Shown: positions 10,559 through 19,639 of the stretch, piece by piece | Layout: each line of letters starts with the position of its first letter | How positions within the stretch are numbered: position 1 is the stretch's first letter | NCBI GenBank assembly: GCA_002010215.1 | Contig: MTMY01000032.1 | Span: forward strand, 1 to 64,000 | DNA length: 64,000 nt | Origin: Archaeoglobus sp. JdFR-37 | Lineage (GTDB): Archaea; Halobacteriota; Archaeoglobi; Archaeoglobales; Archaeoglobaceae | Direction: 5' to 3' | Made by a program: the position numbers and the translations under genes | Notes under the pieces: model-generated | What the model was told of the DNA's origin: nothing | Seen by the model: only the letters and a program-made list of their open reading frames with translations | Databases searched by the model: none

Positions 10559-11192
10559 GAAGCATCCCACCTCTCATCTCAGCAAAAGTATCTGCAATCT
10601 CTCTGAGAATTCTCATCCTGTGGGCAGTAATTATCATTGCATAACCATCTTTTTTGAGCTCTATCACTTTATCCCTCACAGTTAAGGCGTTTTTCATATC
10701 AAGAGCAGCAAAAGGCTCATCCAGAAGCAGCACTGCCGGTTCCGTTGAAAGAGCTTTTGCAATCTCAAGAAGCTTGAGCTCTCCCTGGGAAAGTTGTGAT
10801 GCTTTCCTTTCAGCCAGATGCACTATTCCAAGCTTTCTCAATATATCCTCAGTCCTTTTTTTAGCTTCCTTTTTGGAATATCTCAGCAGACACCCTACCA
10901 TCACGTTTTCGAATACACTCATTTCCCTGAAAGGTCTGGGAATCTGGAAAGCGTAACAGATACCCTTCTCAACAACTTCTTCCACATCCAGAAAGGTGAT
11001 ATCAGTGTCTCCGAAAACTATTCTTCCACAATCTGGCTTGATGATTCCAGCTATAACTTTCAGCAACGTTGACTTCCCGCTACCGTTTGGGCCGAATATT
11101 CCCATCACTTCGCCCTCATCCAGCTCCAGATTCACATCCCTGACTATGATACGGTGATTGATGGACTTTGAGATACTCTTAACCCTGAGCAT
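10545..11192 (-). CDS. livG: Branched-chain amino acid ABC transporter ATPase, LivG type
   Basis: 215 residues. Walker A is GPNGSGKST near residue 34, the signature is LSQGELKLLEIAKAL, and Walker B is VLLLDEPFAALD. It pairs with LivF as the heterodimeric motor. At 215 residues it is somewhat shorter than bacterial LivG (about 250). GGAGGAGGT precedes the ATG. It overlaps both neighbours by 14 nt. Confidence 0.93.
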   Translation of the reverse strand: MLRVKSISKSINHRIIVRDVNLELDEGEVMGIFGPNGSGKSTLLKVIAGIIKPDCGRIVFGDTDITFLDVEEVVEKGICYAFQIPRPFREMSVFENVMVGCLLRYSKKEAKKRTEDILRKLGIVHLAERKASQLSQGELKLLEIAKALSTEPAVLLLDEPFAALDMKNALTVRDKVIELKKDGYAMIITAHRMRILREIADTFAEMRGGMLHAKS

Positions 11193-12060
11193 ACAACCTC
11201 CTCCCGAATATAGGGAACAGAATAAGAAGGGCTGCGTAGAATACTAAGTGGAACTGAGGAGCCAGTGCGTTAAGGGCTCGAGCCGCGAAGAGAAGTGCAA
11301 AGCTAAGAAAAGTCATTCTTGGGGCAGAAAGACCGCCAATTGAAACAATCAGCGGAAATACTGATAGCTCAACAGAGAAAATCTCAGGAGACACGTGGGA
11401 GAACTGGAAGGAATAGAGATAACCTGCTGCAACAGCTGTGAGAGTTGAGAGAAGAGAGGCAAAAAACTTCATTCTACTGATTTTGACACCTAAGGCTTTT
11501 GCTGCCAGTTCATCATCCCTAACAGCTCCCATTTTGATGCCAAGGCCTGTTCTGGCGAGAAAATCATAGATCATAGCCGTTATAAAGAGTGTAAGGAACG
11601 AAAGAAGGTAGATTGTTTTCAGTGGAACATGTGGAAGGAAAAATCCCTCTTCACCTCCAACCATTGTATCTCCATAACCCAAAACAAGCCTAGGTGCGGC
11701 AACCCAGAGAAGAATACTTATGACGAAGGTAGCAAAAATGAACTCTTTTTTTCCAAGCTTTAGCGATAAAAGATAGTATAGCAGAAAAATAACCAGTAAA
11801 GATACGAGAGCAGGTGTTAAAATCCCAAAACCGAGATTATAAGATATTGCTGCAAGATAAGCAGGAATTCCAAGTGCTGAAGCATGGCCAAGACTCGGTC
11901 TTCCAGAGTATCTTTCCAAGAAACCCCATGAGATGGTAAAGATAGAATAGATGGCTGCTAGAGTAAAAAGCCAGGTTACAAAGTAGTTATCCAGCAGGAG
12001 GGGGATTGTAAACAGAGTTGCTACAGCGAGAATTGTGGTAACTGCTTGTATGGCCTTCAT
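11179..12060 (-). CDS. livM: Branched-chain amino acid ABC transporter permease, LivM type
   Basis: 293 residues with about eight to nine hydrophobic helices. The LivM hallmarks are SWGFLERYSGRPSLGHAS near residue 44 and the cytoplasmic EAA-like loop with VRDDELAAKALGVKISRMKFFAS near residue 180. It forms the membrane channel with LivH. Its ATG overlaps the livH stop (ATGA), so the two are translationally coupled. Confidence 0.93.
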   Translation of the reverse strand: MKAIQAVTTILAVATLFTIPLLLDNYFVTWLFTLAAIYSIFTISWGFLERYSGRPSLGHASALGIPAYLAAISYNLGFGILTPALVSLLVIFLLYYLLSLKLGKKEFIFATFVISILLWVAAPRLVLGYGDTMVGGEEGFFLPHVPLKTIYLLSFLTLFITAMIYDFLARTGLGIKMGAVRDDELAAKALGVKISRMKFFASLLSTLTAVAAGYLYSFQFSHVSPEIFSVELSVFPLIVSIGGLSAPRMTFLSFALLFAARALNALAPQFHLVFYAALLILFPIFGRRLYAQG

Positions 12061-12821
12061 ATACCTCCTCCCACAGCAAAAGCAATTCCCAATATTGCAG
12101 AAACGACAAGAACGTTGAGCTGAACCCTCATACCTACTCCACCAAGCTGGGATGCAATCCCATACACAACTATCCCGCTTACAAGGGGTCCCCAGCCCAT
12201 GGAAGGAAAGATTGCTGAGCTGACAGAGCTTATAGCTCCCAGCAGCGTCACAAAAATCGTGGATATTAACAGTAAAAAGAAAGAGTAAAGTGAGGTATTG
12301 ACACCGTAGAGTTCGGCAAGCTCTGCATCTTCTTCTATAAACTTAATTTTCAGCCCCTTTGGCGAAAGGTAGAAAAGAGCTAGAATGATTATGAAGGCAA
12401 CAAAAAGAGCAATCCTGAGCTGCTCCCAGAACAGCAATGGAATATCCGTGGTTACTGTGAGGAAATAAGACGTGCGGTACCACAGTCTGAAAGCTTCCTC
12501 GAGAGCTATTCCATAACCAAGGGCAATTATTGTCCTGCCTACTGTCTCTCTCCCAATCTTCTGGGTAAGGATAAAAAGAATGGATGACAGACTAACTGAA
12601 GCTACAACGCTCAAAATCAGAGCATAAGTCAGAGGCAGATATTCTTCTAAGGCGAAATACATAGAGTACGCACCCAGAGTATAGAACGAGCCCAAGGACA
12701 AGTTAAGATATTTTAGGGTTCTGAACTGGAGGGCTATGACTGAAGAAAAAATAAAAAGATGAGCTACAATGAGCAGTGAATCAATCGGTGAGCCAATGGA
12801 GCCAACAGATAAATCAATCAG
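12057..12821 (-). CDS. livH: Branched-chain amino acid ABC transporter permease, LivH type, probable CTG start
   Basis: The frame carries the LivH pattern: LNLSLGSFYTLGAYSMY, then EEDAELAELYGVNTSLYSF in the cytoplasmic loop. A start at the TTG at 12701 would delete the first transmembrane helix. The frame is open upstream to 12827 and encodes a helix (LLIVAHLFIFSSVIALQF) but has no ATG, GTG or TTG before 12701. The CTG at 12821 follows AGGAGTGAT by about 5 nt, overlaps the 3' end of the binding-protein gene by 8 nt and gives 254 residues. The permease call is firm and the start is inferred. Even so it is shorter than the usual 290 residues. Confidence 0.88.
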   Translation of the reverse strand: MIDLSVGSIGSPIDSLLIVAHLFIFSSVIALQFRTLKYLNLSLGSFYTLGAYSMYFALEEYLPLTYALILSVVASVSLSSILFILTQKIGRETVGRTIIALGYGIALEEAFRLWYRTSYFLTVTTDIPLLFWEQLRIALFVAFIIILALFYLSPKGLKIKFIEEDAELAELYGVNTSLYSFFLLLISTIFVTLLGAISSVSSAIFPSMGWGPLVSGIVVYGIASQLGGVGMRVQLNVLVVSAILGIAFAVGGGI

Positions 12822-14019
12822 CCCAGATCACTCCTGAATTCGCGAATTTTTCAGGATATACTACCTTTATGCTGCCAACATACTCACCAATGACTCCCTG
12901 TAGCTCATCACTTCCCCAGAGTGCCTGATGATTCTCGTTAAATCTATATATGCCAGCAGCACCCTTGAAGGTGCTTGTTTCAAGGGTTTCAATCAGCCTG
13001 TCCCTACCACCTTTCTCCAGAGCCTGAGTAAGAATGAGAATTGCATCGTACGTCAGCAAACCAGCATAGTTGTTCGCTTCCTCCCCATAGGTTTGCCTGT
13101 AATCTTCAAAGTATTTCTTAGTAAATTCAGTTTTTTCTGTATCCTCCAGCGCTGCTGCCTGGAATGCCGTGTAATCCGCCTTTATCTTCTCGAGGATTGC
13201 TGGCAGTGCCAAAGTACCGCCAACAGAATAAACAACACCTTTTCCACCATTCGCTCTATATTCTTTAACGAAGTTTATTGAGAGTCTCCCTGGGTCGCCG
13301 AGGATGAGGATATCATGCCCACCAACAGCAGAAGCTGCCTGTTTCGCCTTCAGCTTTACATCATCCGGATTCACCTTTGGAGTAGTGTAATAAATTTCAC
13401 CCAGCTTTTCCACATCACTCCTCTTTTCAATTACCTTCAGCATTCCCTGATTGAAGGTTTTGAGGGGGTCGTAGCCCACGAAGTAGTAGTGCTCTGCTCC
13501 AGAAATCTTCAGAAATTCAGCAGCAAGGATTCCCCAGTAGGTGGTGTTGTAGGCATTTCTGAAAATGTGGCTGCTTCCCTGCTTGACCATCTCTTCCAGC
13601 TGTGGTGTGGATGCGACGCTTGCAATATAAACAATTTCTGCTTCCTCTGCTGCTTTTGCTACCGCTATGGCCTGAGCACTTGAATAAGCCCCCACCACTG
13701 CCACTATATCCTGCTGGGCAAGCTGTAAAAAGGCAGAGGTAGCTTCTTCTGGTGTTGAACCTGCATCAGCTATAATTAGTGTGACCTGATAGCTGCCACC
13801 TAAGTTCATCTCCTTTACATGCTTCTCTGCCAGCCTAGCAGCGTTTTCCATGGCTACACCGGCACTCTGAAAAACACCGGTTTTGGGAACCAGAACCCCT
13901 ATCTTAACTTCTTGGGGCTGAGGAGGCTGGGGTTGCTGTTGCTGCTGAACACAGCCTAGCATGAAAATGGCAGTTGCCAGAGCTATGAGCAAAAACATCG
14001 ATAAAATCAATCGGCCCAT
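12814..14019 (-). CDS. livK: Branched-chain amino acid-type substrate-binding lipoprotein (LivK-like)
   Basis: 401 residues. Signal peptide with lipobox IFMLGC (Cys23), then a Gln/Pro-rich linker (QQQQQPQPPQPQ), then a periplasmic-binding-protein type I fold beginning KIGVLVPKTGVFQSAG. It would capture the substrate outside the membrane and deliver it to LivHM. This family binds branched-chain amino acids but also amides, urea and aromatic acids, so the ligand is not certain. The amidase genes next door make an amide ligand worth considering. First gene of the liv operon. Confidence 0.92.
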   Translation of the reverse strand: MGRLILSMFLLIALATAIFMLGCVQQQQQPQPPQPQEVKIGVLVPKTGVFQSAGVAMENAARLAEKHVKEMNLGGSYQVTLIIADAGSTPEEATSAFLQLAQQDIVAVVGAYSSAQAIAVAKAAEEAEIVYIASVASTPQLEEMVKQGSSHIFRNAYNTTYWGILAAEFLKISGAEHYYFVGYDPLKTFNQGMLKVIEKRSDVEKLGEIYYTTPKVNPDDVKLKAKQAASAVGGHDILILGDPGRLSINFVKEYRANGGKGVVYSVGGTLALPAILEKIKADYTAFQAAALEDTEKTEFTKKYFEDYRQTYGEEANNYAGLLTYDAILILTQALEKGGRDRLIETLETSTFKGAAGIYRFNENHQALWGSDELQGVIGEYVGSIKVVYPEKFANSGVIWAD

Positions 14020-14160
14020 ATATCGTAGTTGCTCACCAAGAACTTTAATCTTTCTGAAATTTGCATTCAGGATGCGAAGCTGTTGAGAGGTAATTTCAAT
14101 GGATCAGAACCGAAAACAATACTGAGAAACAGTTAAGTTTCTGATTCCGCTACCCCATTC

Positions 14161-15219
14161 ATGGTACGCTTTGGCCTCCAGTTACCCCATGACCCGATAG
14201 ACCTAATTCTCGAATCAGCCCTTCTGGCTGAGAAGCTGGGGTTTGATTCAGTTTTTACCCCTGACCATCTAGTAGGGATCGGAATACGGCAGTGGGATGC
14301 CTTTGAGGCTTTTACGGTGCTTGGAGCCATATCAAAGCTAACGGAAAGAGTTAAGCTTGGCACATGTGTGAGTGATGTCCTGAGAAAACATCCAGCAGTA
14401 ATAGCTCAATCAGCCATGACTCTCGATCACCTCAGCGGAGGCAGGGCTATTCTGAGCTTGGGAGCTGGAGAGGGGATGAATCTCATTCCTTACGGAATTC
14501 CCACAAACTATCTTGTCTCAAAGCTTGAAGAGGGAACAGAAATCATAAAAAAACTTTTAGGGGGTGGGGAGGTCACACACAACGGCAGGTTTTTCCGTCT
14601 GGAAAGGGCATTTATCCGTCCAAAGCCATCAGGCCATATACCTGTCTGGATTGCTGGAAACTCCCCAAAAACCATGCTCCTAACTGCAAAGCTCGGTGAC
14701 GGATGGGTTCCGACAGCCTCCATGGGCCCTGAGGGTTACAGGGAAAATTTGAGAATGATAAGAGAGCATGCCCGAAAGTCGGGGAGAAGTGGCCAAGAGA
14801 TAGAGGCAGCACTTTTTGCCTATATCGTGGTGGAAGACAGCTACGAAGAGGCAAGAAAGAGAATTGAGCTGCCGGGAAGGGTGGTTGCACTCCTCTCACC
14901 TCTCAGGAGAAAATTTCTGGAAAAGGTTGGAATAGATGAGAATGAGCTGGGCTTTCCCCATCTGATGGATTTCACATTCAATGAAAATAACGTTTCCAAG
15001 CTGCTAGATTGGGCGAAGCGAATCCCCTTTGAGATCGTGGAGGATCGTTACATCTTCGGCTCACCAGACGACGTGATTGACAGGCTATCTAAATTTGCCG
15101 AAGCTGGAGCCCAGCATTTCGTTTTAACTCCTCTGGTGCAGCATAAATACTATCTGGACACTGTGAGGAGAATTGCAGACAAGGTGATGTCCTATTTCAA
15201 GAATAGTGAAGGAGGTTGA
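14161..15219 (+). CDS. LLM-family (luciferase-like) F420/flavin-dependent oxidoreductase, Mer-like
   Basis: 352 residues with a luciferase-like TIM barrel. It starts MVRFGLQLPHDP. Family segments are GFDSVFTPDHL, TERVKLGTCVSDVLRKHPAVIAQSAMTLDHLSGGR (positions about 60-95) and GAGEGMNLIPYG. Methylenetetrahydromethanopterin reductase and F420-dependent dehydrogenases belong here. It is probably not the main Mer enzyme, but that needs a phylogeny. It is a single gene with its own promoter region upstream. Confidence 0.88.
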   Translation: MVRFGLQLPHDPIDLILESALLAEKLGFDSVFTPDHLVGIGIRQWDAFEAFTVLGAISKLTERVKLGTCVSDVLRKHPAVIAQSAMTLDHLSGGRAILSLGAGEGMNLIPYGIPTNYLVSKLEEGTEIIKKLLGGGEVTHNGRFFRLERAFIRPKPSGHIPVWIAGNSPKTMLLTAKLGDGWVPTASMGPEGYRENLRMIREHARKSGRSGQEIEAALFAYIVVEDSYEEARKRIELPGRVVALLSPLRRKFLEKVGIDENELGFPHLMDFTFNENNVSKLLDWAKRIPFEIVEDRYIFGSPDDVIDRLSKFAEAGAQHFVLTPLVQHKYYLDTVRRIADKVMSYFKNSEGG

Positions 15220-15252
15220 GGTCCATCAATAGAGTGTAACAGAGAAGACTCT

Positions 15253-15390
15253 ATGAAAATAATGGGGGTAAAAGGAGATAAAAAAGAAGATAACAAAGGC
15301 CTTAAAGGCTTTAAAGATATTTTAGACAAAATTGAAGAGTATTCTAAAAAATTCGGAGCTTCAGCGAGATTTAGAAAAATAAACCTTTGA
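15253..15390 (+). CDS. Possible 45-residue basic protein or gene remnant
   Basis: An ATG-initiated frame encodes a lysine-rich peptide (MKIMGVKGDKKEDNKGLKG, then KIEEYSKKFGASARF). It fills most of the 250 nt gap between the oxidoreductase and rnhB. There is no clear Shine-Dalgarno sequence. The composition is protein-like rather than random, but I recognise no family. Confidence 0.3.
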   Translation: MKIMGVKGDKKEDNKGLKGFKDILDKIEEYSKKFGASARFRKINL

Positions 15391-15473
15391 TTTTAACACC
15401 CTTCGGAGAAAGCGAAAATGTGCTCATCGCCCTAGTAACGATGTGGGTAGAAGGAATCCCGAAACTCAAAAAC

Positions 15474-16106
15474 TCACTCAAAATCGCTGAAGGACATCTG
15501 GGAGAGTTTTCCAAGCGTCTTCCATTTCTTCCTCACGTGGGGTGGAAAGTTTCCTTTCTCCTTCATGTAATCCCTGATGAATTTTCTTGTTCTTTCATCG
15601 CTGGCATATCCACTTCCGAAATCCCCAATCTCCTTCTTGAGCTCTTCAATAATTTCATCCCTCTCAACCTTGGCAATGATGGACGCTGCTGCAACAATAA
15701 CGTATTTTGAATCTGCAGAATGCTCTGCCACGATTTCAACACCGCACAGTTTCTTCAGACCATTGGACAGCCTTTCAGGATTAACATCAAAGCAGTCAAT
15801 GTAGGCAATATCCGGTTTCAGACTTGATATTATGCTGGCAAATCCTTCAAGAAGGATTTCATTGATGGTCTGCCCCTCCATGAGATGATTCAGCTCCTCG
15901 GAGGGAATTACTCTGACTTCCACCTGACAGATCTTCCCTATCTTCTCTGCCAGCTCTTTTCGCCTTGAAGGAGACAGTCTTTTTGAATCCCTGATTCCCA
16001 ACTCTTTCAGCTTTTCAATCTTATCTTCTTCACAGCAAACCCCTGCAATAACAAGAGGACCTATAACCGGGCCCTTTCCAGCTTCATCAACACCACAGAT
16101 TCTCAT
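15474..16106 (-). CDS. rnhB: Ribonuclease HII
   Basis: 210 residues. It starts with the family signature MRICGVDEAGKGPVIGPL (catalytic Asp7 and Glu8). DSKRLSP is near residue 40, Asp104 lies in IAYIDCFDVN, and the C-terminal DYMKEKGNFPPHVRKKW is conserved. It removes RNA from RNA-DNA hybrids, including Okazaki primers and misinserted ribonucleotides. The gene lies downstream of SRP54 on the same strand with a gap of about 60 nt. Confidence 0.97.
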   Translation of the reverse strand: MRICGVDEAGKGPVIGPLVIAGVCCEEDKIEKLKELGIRDSKRLSPSRRKELAEKIGKICQVEVRVIPSEELNHLMEGQTINEILLEGFASIISSLKPDIAYIDCFDVNPERLSNGLKKLCGVEIVAEHSADSKYVIVAAASIIAKVERDEIIEELKKEIGDFGSGYASDERTRKFIRDYMKEKGNFPPHVRKKWKTLGKLSQMSFSDFE

Positions 16107-16127
16107 ACACTTGACCTTTCCGTTACT

Positions 16128-16141
16128 TAGGTTTTAACCTA
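16128..16141. promoter_or_regulatory. Inverted repeat in the rnhB promoter region
   Basis: TAGGTT-TT-AACCTA, a 6 bp perfect inverted repeat with a 2 nt spacer, sits between the end of srp54 and the rnhB ATG. It overlaps the region where the rnhB TATA box and start site should lie. It could be an operator or just AT-rich promoter sequence. Confidence 0.3.
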
Positions 16142-16168
16142 GTTTAAACTTCAACCCAAACCTTCAAT

Positions 16169-17488
16169 CTAAATTCCCATCCCAAGCTTCCCCATCTTGC
16201 CCATTTTCAGCTTGCCCAGCTTCCCTTTCCTCATCCTCTTCATAAGAGCTTTCATTGTATCATAATACTTCAGGAGCTCCTTGACTTCTTGAGGAGAAGT
16301 GCCGCTTCCTATCGCTATCCTTCTTATTCGGGATGAGTCTATAATCTTGGGATTCAGGAGCTCTTCTTCCGTCATTGAATCCATAATGACCCTGAACTTC
16401 TTCATCTTTTCCTGAGTCATCTCCATTGCATCCTCATCCACCTTCAGCCCGAAGCCGAAGGGAAGCATTTCCAGTATCTTACTTATGGGGCCCATCTTCC
16501 CCATGGCATCAATTTGCTTGTAGAGGTCTTTCAGGGTGAATGTACCCTTCAAAAACACCTCAGGGTCAAGATCTTCCTGACTTGCAATCCTCTCCACCTT
16601 TTCAAGCAAAGCTTTGATGTCACCCATTCCTAGAAGGCGGGAAATAAAACCTGCCGGATCGAAGCGTTCAAAGTCTTCTATTTTCTCACCGCTTCCGATG
16701 AAGGCAATGGGGATTCCGATCTCTCTTGCGGCGCTTAAAGCACCACCACCTTTAGCAGTCCCGTCGAATTTGGTCACAATTATCCCATCAATCCCTATAG
16801 CATCGTGGAAAGCCTTAGCCTGCTTTGCAGCCAGCTGCCCGATGGCAGCGTCAAGAACAAGAAGCTTGTAATCGGGCTTTGCAACCTCTGCAACCTCTAT
16901 CATCTCTTGAATAAGGTCATCTTCCAGAGCATGCCTGCCTGCCGTATCTATTATCACCATGTCGTATTTGCCGTCCAGCTCTTCCATGGCCTTTTTTACA
17001 ATTTTGACTGCATTTTTCTCCCCCTTAATCCCGAAGAACCCGATTCCTGCCTGCTCAGCAAGCTGCTCGAGCTGCTCGTAAGCAGCTGGTCTCCATGTGT
17101 CTGCTGCCACAACAGCGGTTTTCATACCCTTGTCCTTGAAATACTTGGCAATTTTTGCAGCAGTCGTGGTCTTCCCGCTTCCTTGCAAACCCACAAGCAT
17201 TATTCTGGCCTTCTTTAAAGGAATCTCAAGACCTTCACCGATTCCTCTCAATAGCTCTTCGTAAACTATCCTGATGACGTGCTCTCTGGCGTTTAAGGAT
17301 GGTAATACGTCCTCACTCAGAGCCCTCTTCTTTATGGCATCGCTGATTTCCTTAACCTGTCTGACGTTTACATCCGCCCTTATTAGGGCCCTTTGAATAT
17401 CTCTGACAATTTCCTCCACAAGCGCCTTATCAACTGTTGTTGAACGGGTTATCTTTCTGATGACATCTTTGAGAGCATTTAGAGACAT
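16169..17488 (-). CDS. srp54: Signal recognition particle GTPase SRP54
   Basis: 439 residues. N domain, then G domain with G1 GLQGSGKTT near residue 80, DTWRPAAYEQL, IIDTAGRHALEDDL and TKFDGTAKGGGAL, then a methionine-rich M domain ending in KLKMGKMGKLGMGI. It binds 7S RNA and nascent signal peptides and targets ribosomes to the membrane. The ATG at 17488 (MSLNALKDVIRK) is chosen because it aligns with the family N-terminus and lies about 26 nt from a TATA-like CTTATATTC (17508-17517). Upstream ATG/GTG options at 17497 and 17560 are less likely. Confidence 0.96.
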   Translation of the reverse strand: MSLNALKDVIRKITRSTTVDKALVEEIVRDIQRALIRADVNVRQVKEISDAIKKRALSEDVLPSLNAREHVIRIVYEELLRGIGEGLEIPLKKARIMLVGLQGSGKTTTAAKIAKYFKDKGMKTAVVAADTWRPAAYEQLEQLAEQAGIGFFGIKGEKNAVKIVKKAMEELDGKYDMVIIDTAGRHALEDDLIQEMIEVAEVAKPDYKLLVLDAAIGQLAAKQAKAFHDAIGIDGIIVTKFDGTAKGGGALSAAREIGIPIAFIGSGEKIEDFERFDPAGFISRLLGMGDIKALLEKVERIASQEDLDPEVFLKGTFTLKDLYKQIDAMGKMGPISKILEMLPFGFGLKVDEDAMEMTQEKMKKFRVIMDSMTEEELLNPKIIDSSRIRRIAIGSGTSPQEVKELLKYYDTMKALMKRMRKGKLGKLKMGKMGKLGMGI

Positions 17489-17669
17489 TAAAGCCATGTC
17501 TGAGGTGAAGAATATAAGGTTTAGGGATGGTCTAGCAGGATCTATCAGGGTTAGCACCACAAATTTAGCAAGGTGCTCAGGGCAGGTTTATGAACACATT
17601 CAGCCCAGTGCACCTCACCAAGTCAAGAAGGCAAAAGATTTTAAATGCGCATTTTCAAGGCTTAGACAG

Positions 17670-18569
17670 ATGATCGAAAGCTGGGAAGAGTACAGAATTA
17701 TCAACGATGAGCTTGAAAAGCTGGTAGAATCTAGCAATACGATACCAAAGGTAAAAAAGGCTCTCAGATACATAATAGGGGCAGGAGGAAAAAGAACTCG
17801 CCCAATCATAGTTCTGCTCTCTGGCAGGATTTCCGGTGGGGAATATGAGGATGTCATGAATGCTGCACTTGCTGTTGAACTCATCCACACTGCAAGCCTT
17901 GCACACGATGATGTTATAGACAGAGGAGTCGTCAGGAGGAACGTTGAAACCCTTCACGTTAAATACGACACCAGTCTCGCAATTCTCTTGGGTGACTGGC
18001 TAATTTCGAAATCCGTTGAGCTCACCTCGGTTTACGGAGAGGAGATAATAGCAGAATTCGCCAGAGTCGGTATGATGATGAGCGAAGGCGAAGTGATGGA
18101 CATAGACAGCAAGAACATGCATTTCGGAGAGAAAGATTACTTTAAATGTATTCAGATGAAGACTGCATCACTTTTCGGATATTCTGCAAAAAATGCAGCC
18201 AAGATTGTTTGTGAGGATCAGAGGGCATCGGAGACGCTTTTTGAATACGGAAACAACCTCGGTCTGGCATATCAGCTTGTTGACGATCTGCTAGAATTCC
18301 TAGAGATGTTTGAGGACAAAAGAAGCGAGCTGGAATCCCGCACACTGCCTCTGATCTACGAAGAGAAATACGGTTTTGATGAAGCAGTGTTGAGAGTTCT
18401 TGACCTGATAAAAGACCATGCAGAGCGCAGCAGAAATGCTTTGGATTATTTCGAAGATTGCGAGGCAAAGCAAAAGCTGCTGAAAATGGTAGATTTCATG
18501 ACTGATGATCTACTCAAGAGCTACGTGAGTAAAAACAGGGAAATTTTAAGGCTTCTTGAGTCTTTTTAG
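17670..18569 (+). CDS. Polyprenyl (GGPP-type) diphosphate synthase with an altered second aspartate motif
   Basis: 299 residues of the trans-isoprenyl diphosphate synthase family, which supplies archaeal lipid and quinone side chains. GAGGKRTRP is near residue 38. The first aspartate-rich motif is intact (HDDVIDRGVVRR). The second reads LVDDLLEFLEMFEDKRSELE instead of the usual DDxxD followed by a GK-rich loop, so the last aspartate is Glu and the loop is replaced. The ATG at 17670 follows a TATA-like TTTTAAAT by about 25 nt, so longer forms are unlikely. Divergent from srp54. It may be a paralogue with changed chain length or altered activity. Confidence 0.88.
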   Translation: MIESWEEYRIINDELEKLVESSNTIPKVKKALRYIIGAGGKRTRPIIVLLSGRISGGEYEDVMNAALAVELIHTASLAHDDVIDRGVVRRNVETLHVKYDTSLAILLGDWLISKSVELTSVYGEEIIAEFARVGMMMSEGEVMDIDSKNMHFGEKDYFKCIQMKTASLFGYSAKNAAKIVCEDQRASETLFEYGNNLGLAYQLVDDLLEFLEMFEDKRSELESRTLPLIYEEKYGFDEAVLRVLDLIKDHAERSRNALDYFEDCEAKQKLLKMVDFMTDDLLKSYVSKNREILRLLESF

Positions 18570-18570
18570 C

Positions 18571-19218
18571 TTATATCTTCTTCAGCTTTTTATCCAGAAG
18601 TTTTTCAGAGTTCCTGAGCACATCATCTACCTTCTCAACCCCTGCACCCCTGAGAACTTTCTCCGCGAAACGCCTGGTGACAAAATCCCCCGGAGAATGA
18701 GCATCCGTGTTTATGACGAGTCTGAATCCATAGGTGGAAGAAAGCTTTGCCACAAGACCATTTGTCAGGCTGTGCCCCCTTCGAGTTGTTATCTCAACGT
18801 ATATCCCGTTCTCAGCAGCGAGCTCAGCTGTTGATTTATCAAGAATTCCCGGATGAGCTAAGATGTCTACCTCCTCGTTAACCGCAGCAAAATTCGTTCC
18901 CGCTGCTACAGGTTCAACGACGGTTTCACCGTGTACAACAATCAGCTCAGCACCTTCAGCAAGGGCAAGTTCAACTGCCCTACCTATTAGCTTTGGAGGC
19001 ACATGAGTTATCTCAACTCCCAGCAAAACGGGTATTTCGTAATCATCTCTGAGATCCTGCATTCTTCTCAGGCAAGACATGATGTGAGGTATCACAGCAA
19101 AGTCGGCATGGTCAGTTATCGCAACTCCCCTATTTTCCAGCTCAGAAACCCTTCTGATTATCTCTGAAGGTATGAGTTCCCCATCACTCAAAACCGAGTG
19201 AACGTGGAGATCGATCAT
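18571..19218 (-). CDS. PHP-domain phosphoesterase
   Basis: 215 residues. It starts MIDLHVHSVLSDGELIPSE, the HxH metal motif of PHP enzymes (histidinol phosphatase and DNA polymerase-associated exonuclease families). GVAITDHAD, VVHGETV, DILAHPG and NTDAHSP follow, supplying the other metal ligands. It is a probable trinuclear-metal phosphatase or nuclease of unknown substrate. It converges with the prenyl synthase, with the stops 1 nt apart, and diverges from DUF211 over 39 nt. Confidence 0.9.
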   Translation of the reverse strand: MIDLHVHSVLSDGELIPSEIIRRVSELENRGVAITDHADFAVIPHIMSCLRRMQDLRDDYEIPVLLGVEITHVPPKLIGRAVELALAEGAELIVVHGETVVEPVAAGTNFAAVNEEVDILAHPGILDKSTAELAAENGIYVEITTRRGHSLTNGLVAKLSSTYGFRLVINTDAHSPGDFVTRRFAEKVLRGAGVEKVDDVLRNSEKLLDKKLKKI

Positions 19219-19257
19219 ACAAAAGGGTTAAATAGCTTCGTCTAAAAACATTTCCCT

Positions 19258-19548
19258 GTGACAGGGATTAGAAGACTCGTGCTGGACGTGCTGAAGCCCC
19301 ACGAGCCCAGCAACCTCCTGATGGCAAAGGCTTTGAGCGAGCTTGAATTTGTGGAAGGTGTGAATTTAAGCCTTTATGAGATAGACCAGAATACCGAGAA
19401 CATCAAAATCGTTATTGTTGGCAACGACATGGATTTTGAGAAGATAAAAAGAGAAATAGAGAATCTCGGCGGTGTTATACACAGCATCGATGAGATAGTT
19501 GCCGGAAAGAGAATAATCGAGACAGTCACCACCGAGCAAGACAGGTAG
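19258..19548 (+). CDS. DUF211 family protein
   Basis: 96 residues, GTG start. It begins [19 protein letters not shown] and matches the archaeal DUF211 pattern ([29 protein letters not shown]), a small ferredoxin-like alpha/beta fold thought to bind ligands or peptides. A GGTTAAATAGC element about 25-30 nt upstream fits a leaderless transcript. Function not established. Confidence 0.85.
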   Translation: MTGIRRLVLDVLKPHEPSNLLMAKALSELEFVEGVNLSLYEIDQNTENIKIVIVGNDMDFEKIKREIENLGGVIHSIDEIVAGKRIIETVTTEQDR

Positions 19549-19610
19549 AGTGTTAATAGACTGATAAGAGACTGATAAAATTGACAGAAATGGCAAATAC
19601 AGAGAAACGA

Positions 19611-19620
19611 TTATAAATTA
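19611..19620 (+). promoter_or_regulatory. TATA box of the 2-oxoacid oxidoreductase operon
   Basis: ATTATAAATTATC is centred about 25 nt upstream of the ATG at 19640, which predicts transcription starting at the initiation codon. No Shine-Dalgarno sequence is present. Confidence 0.6.
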
Positions 19621-19639
19621 TCATTAGACACCCATCCCC

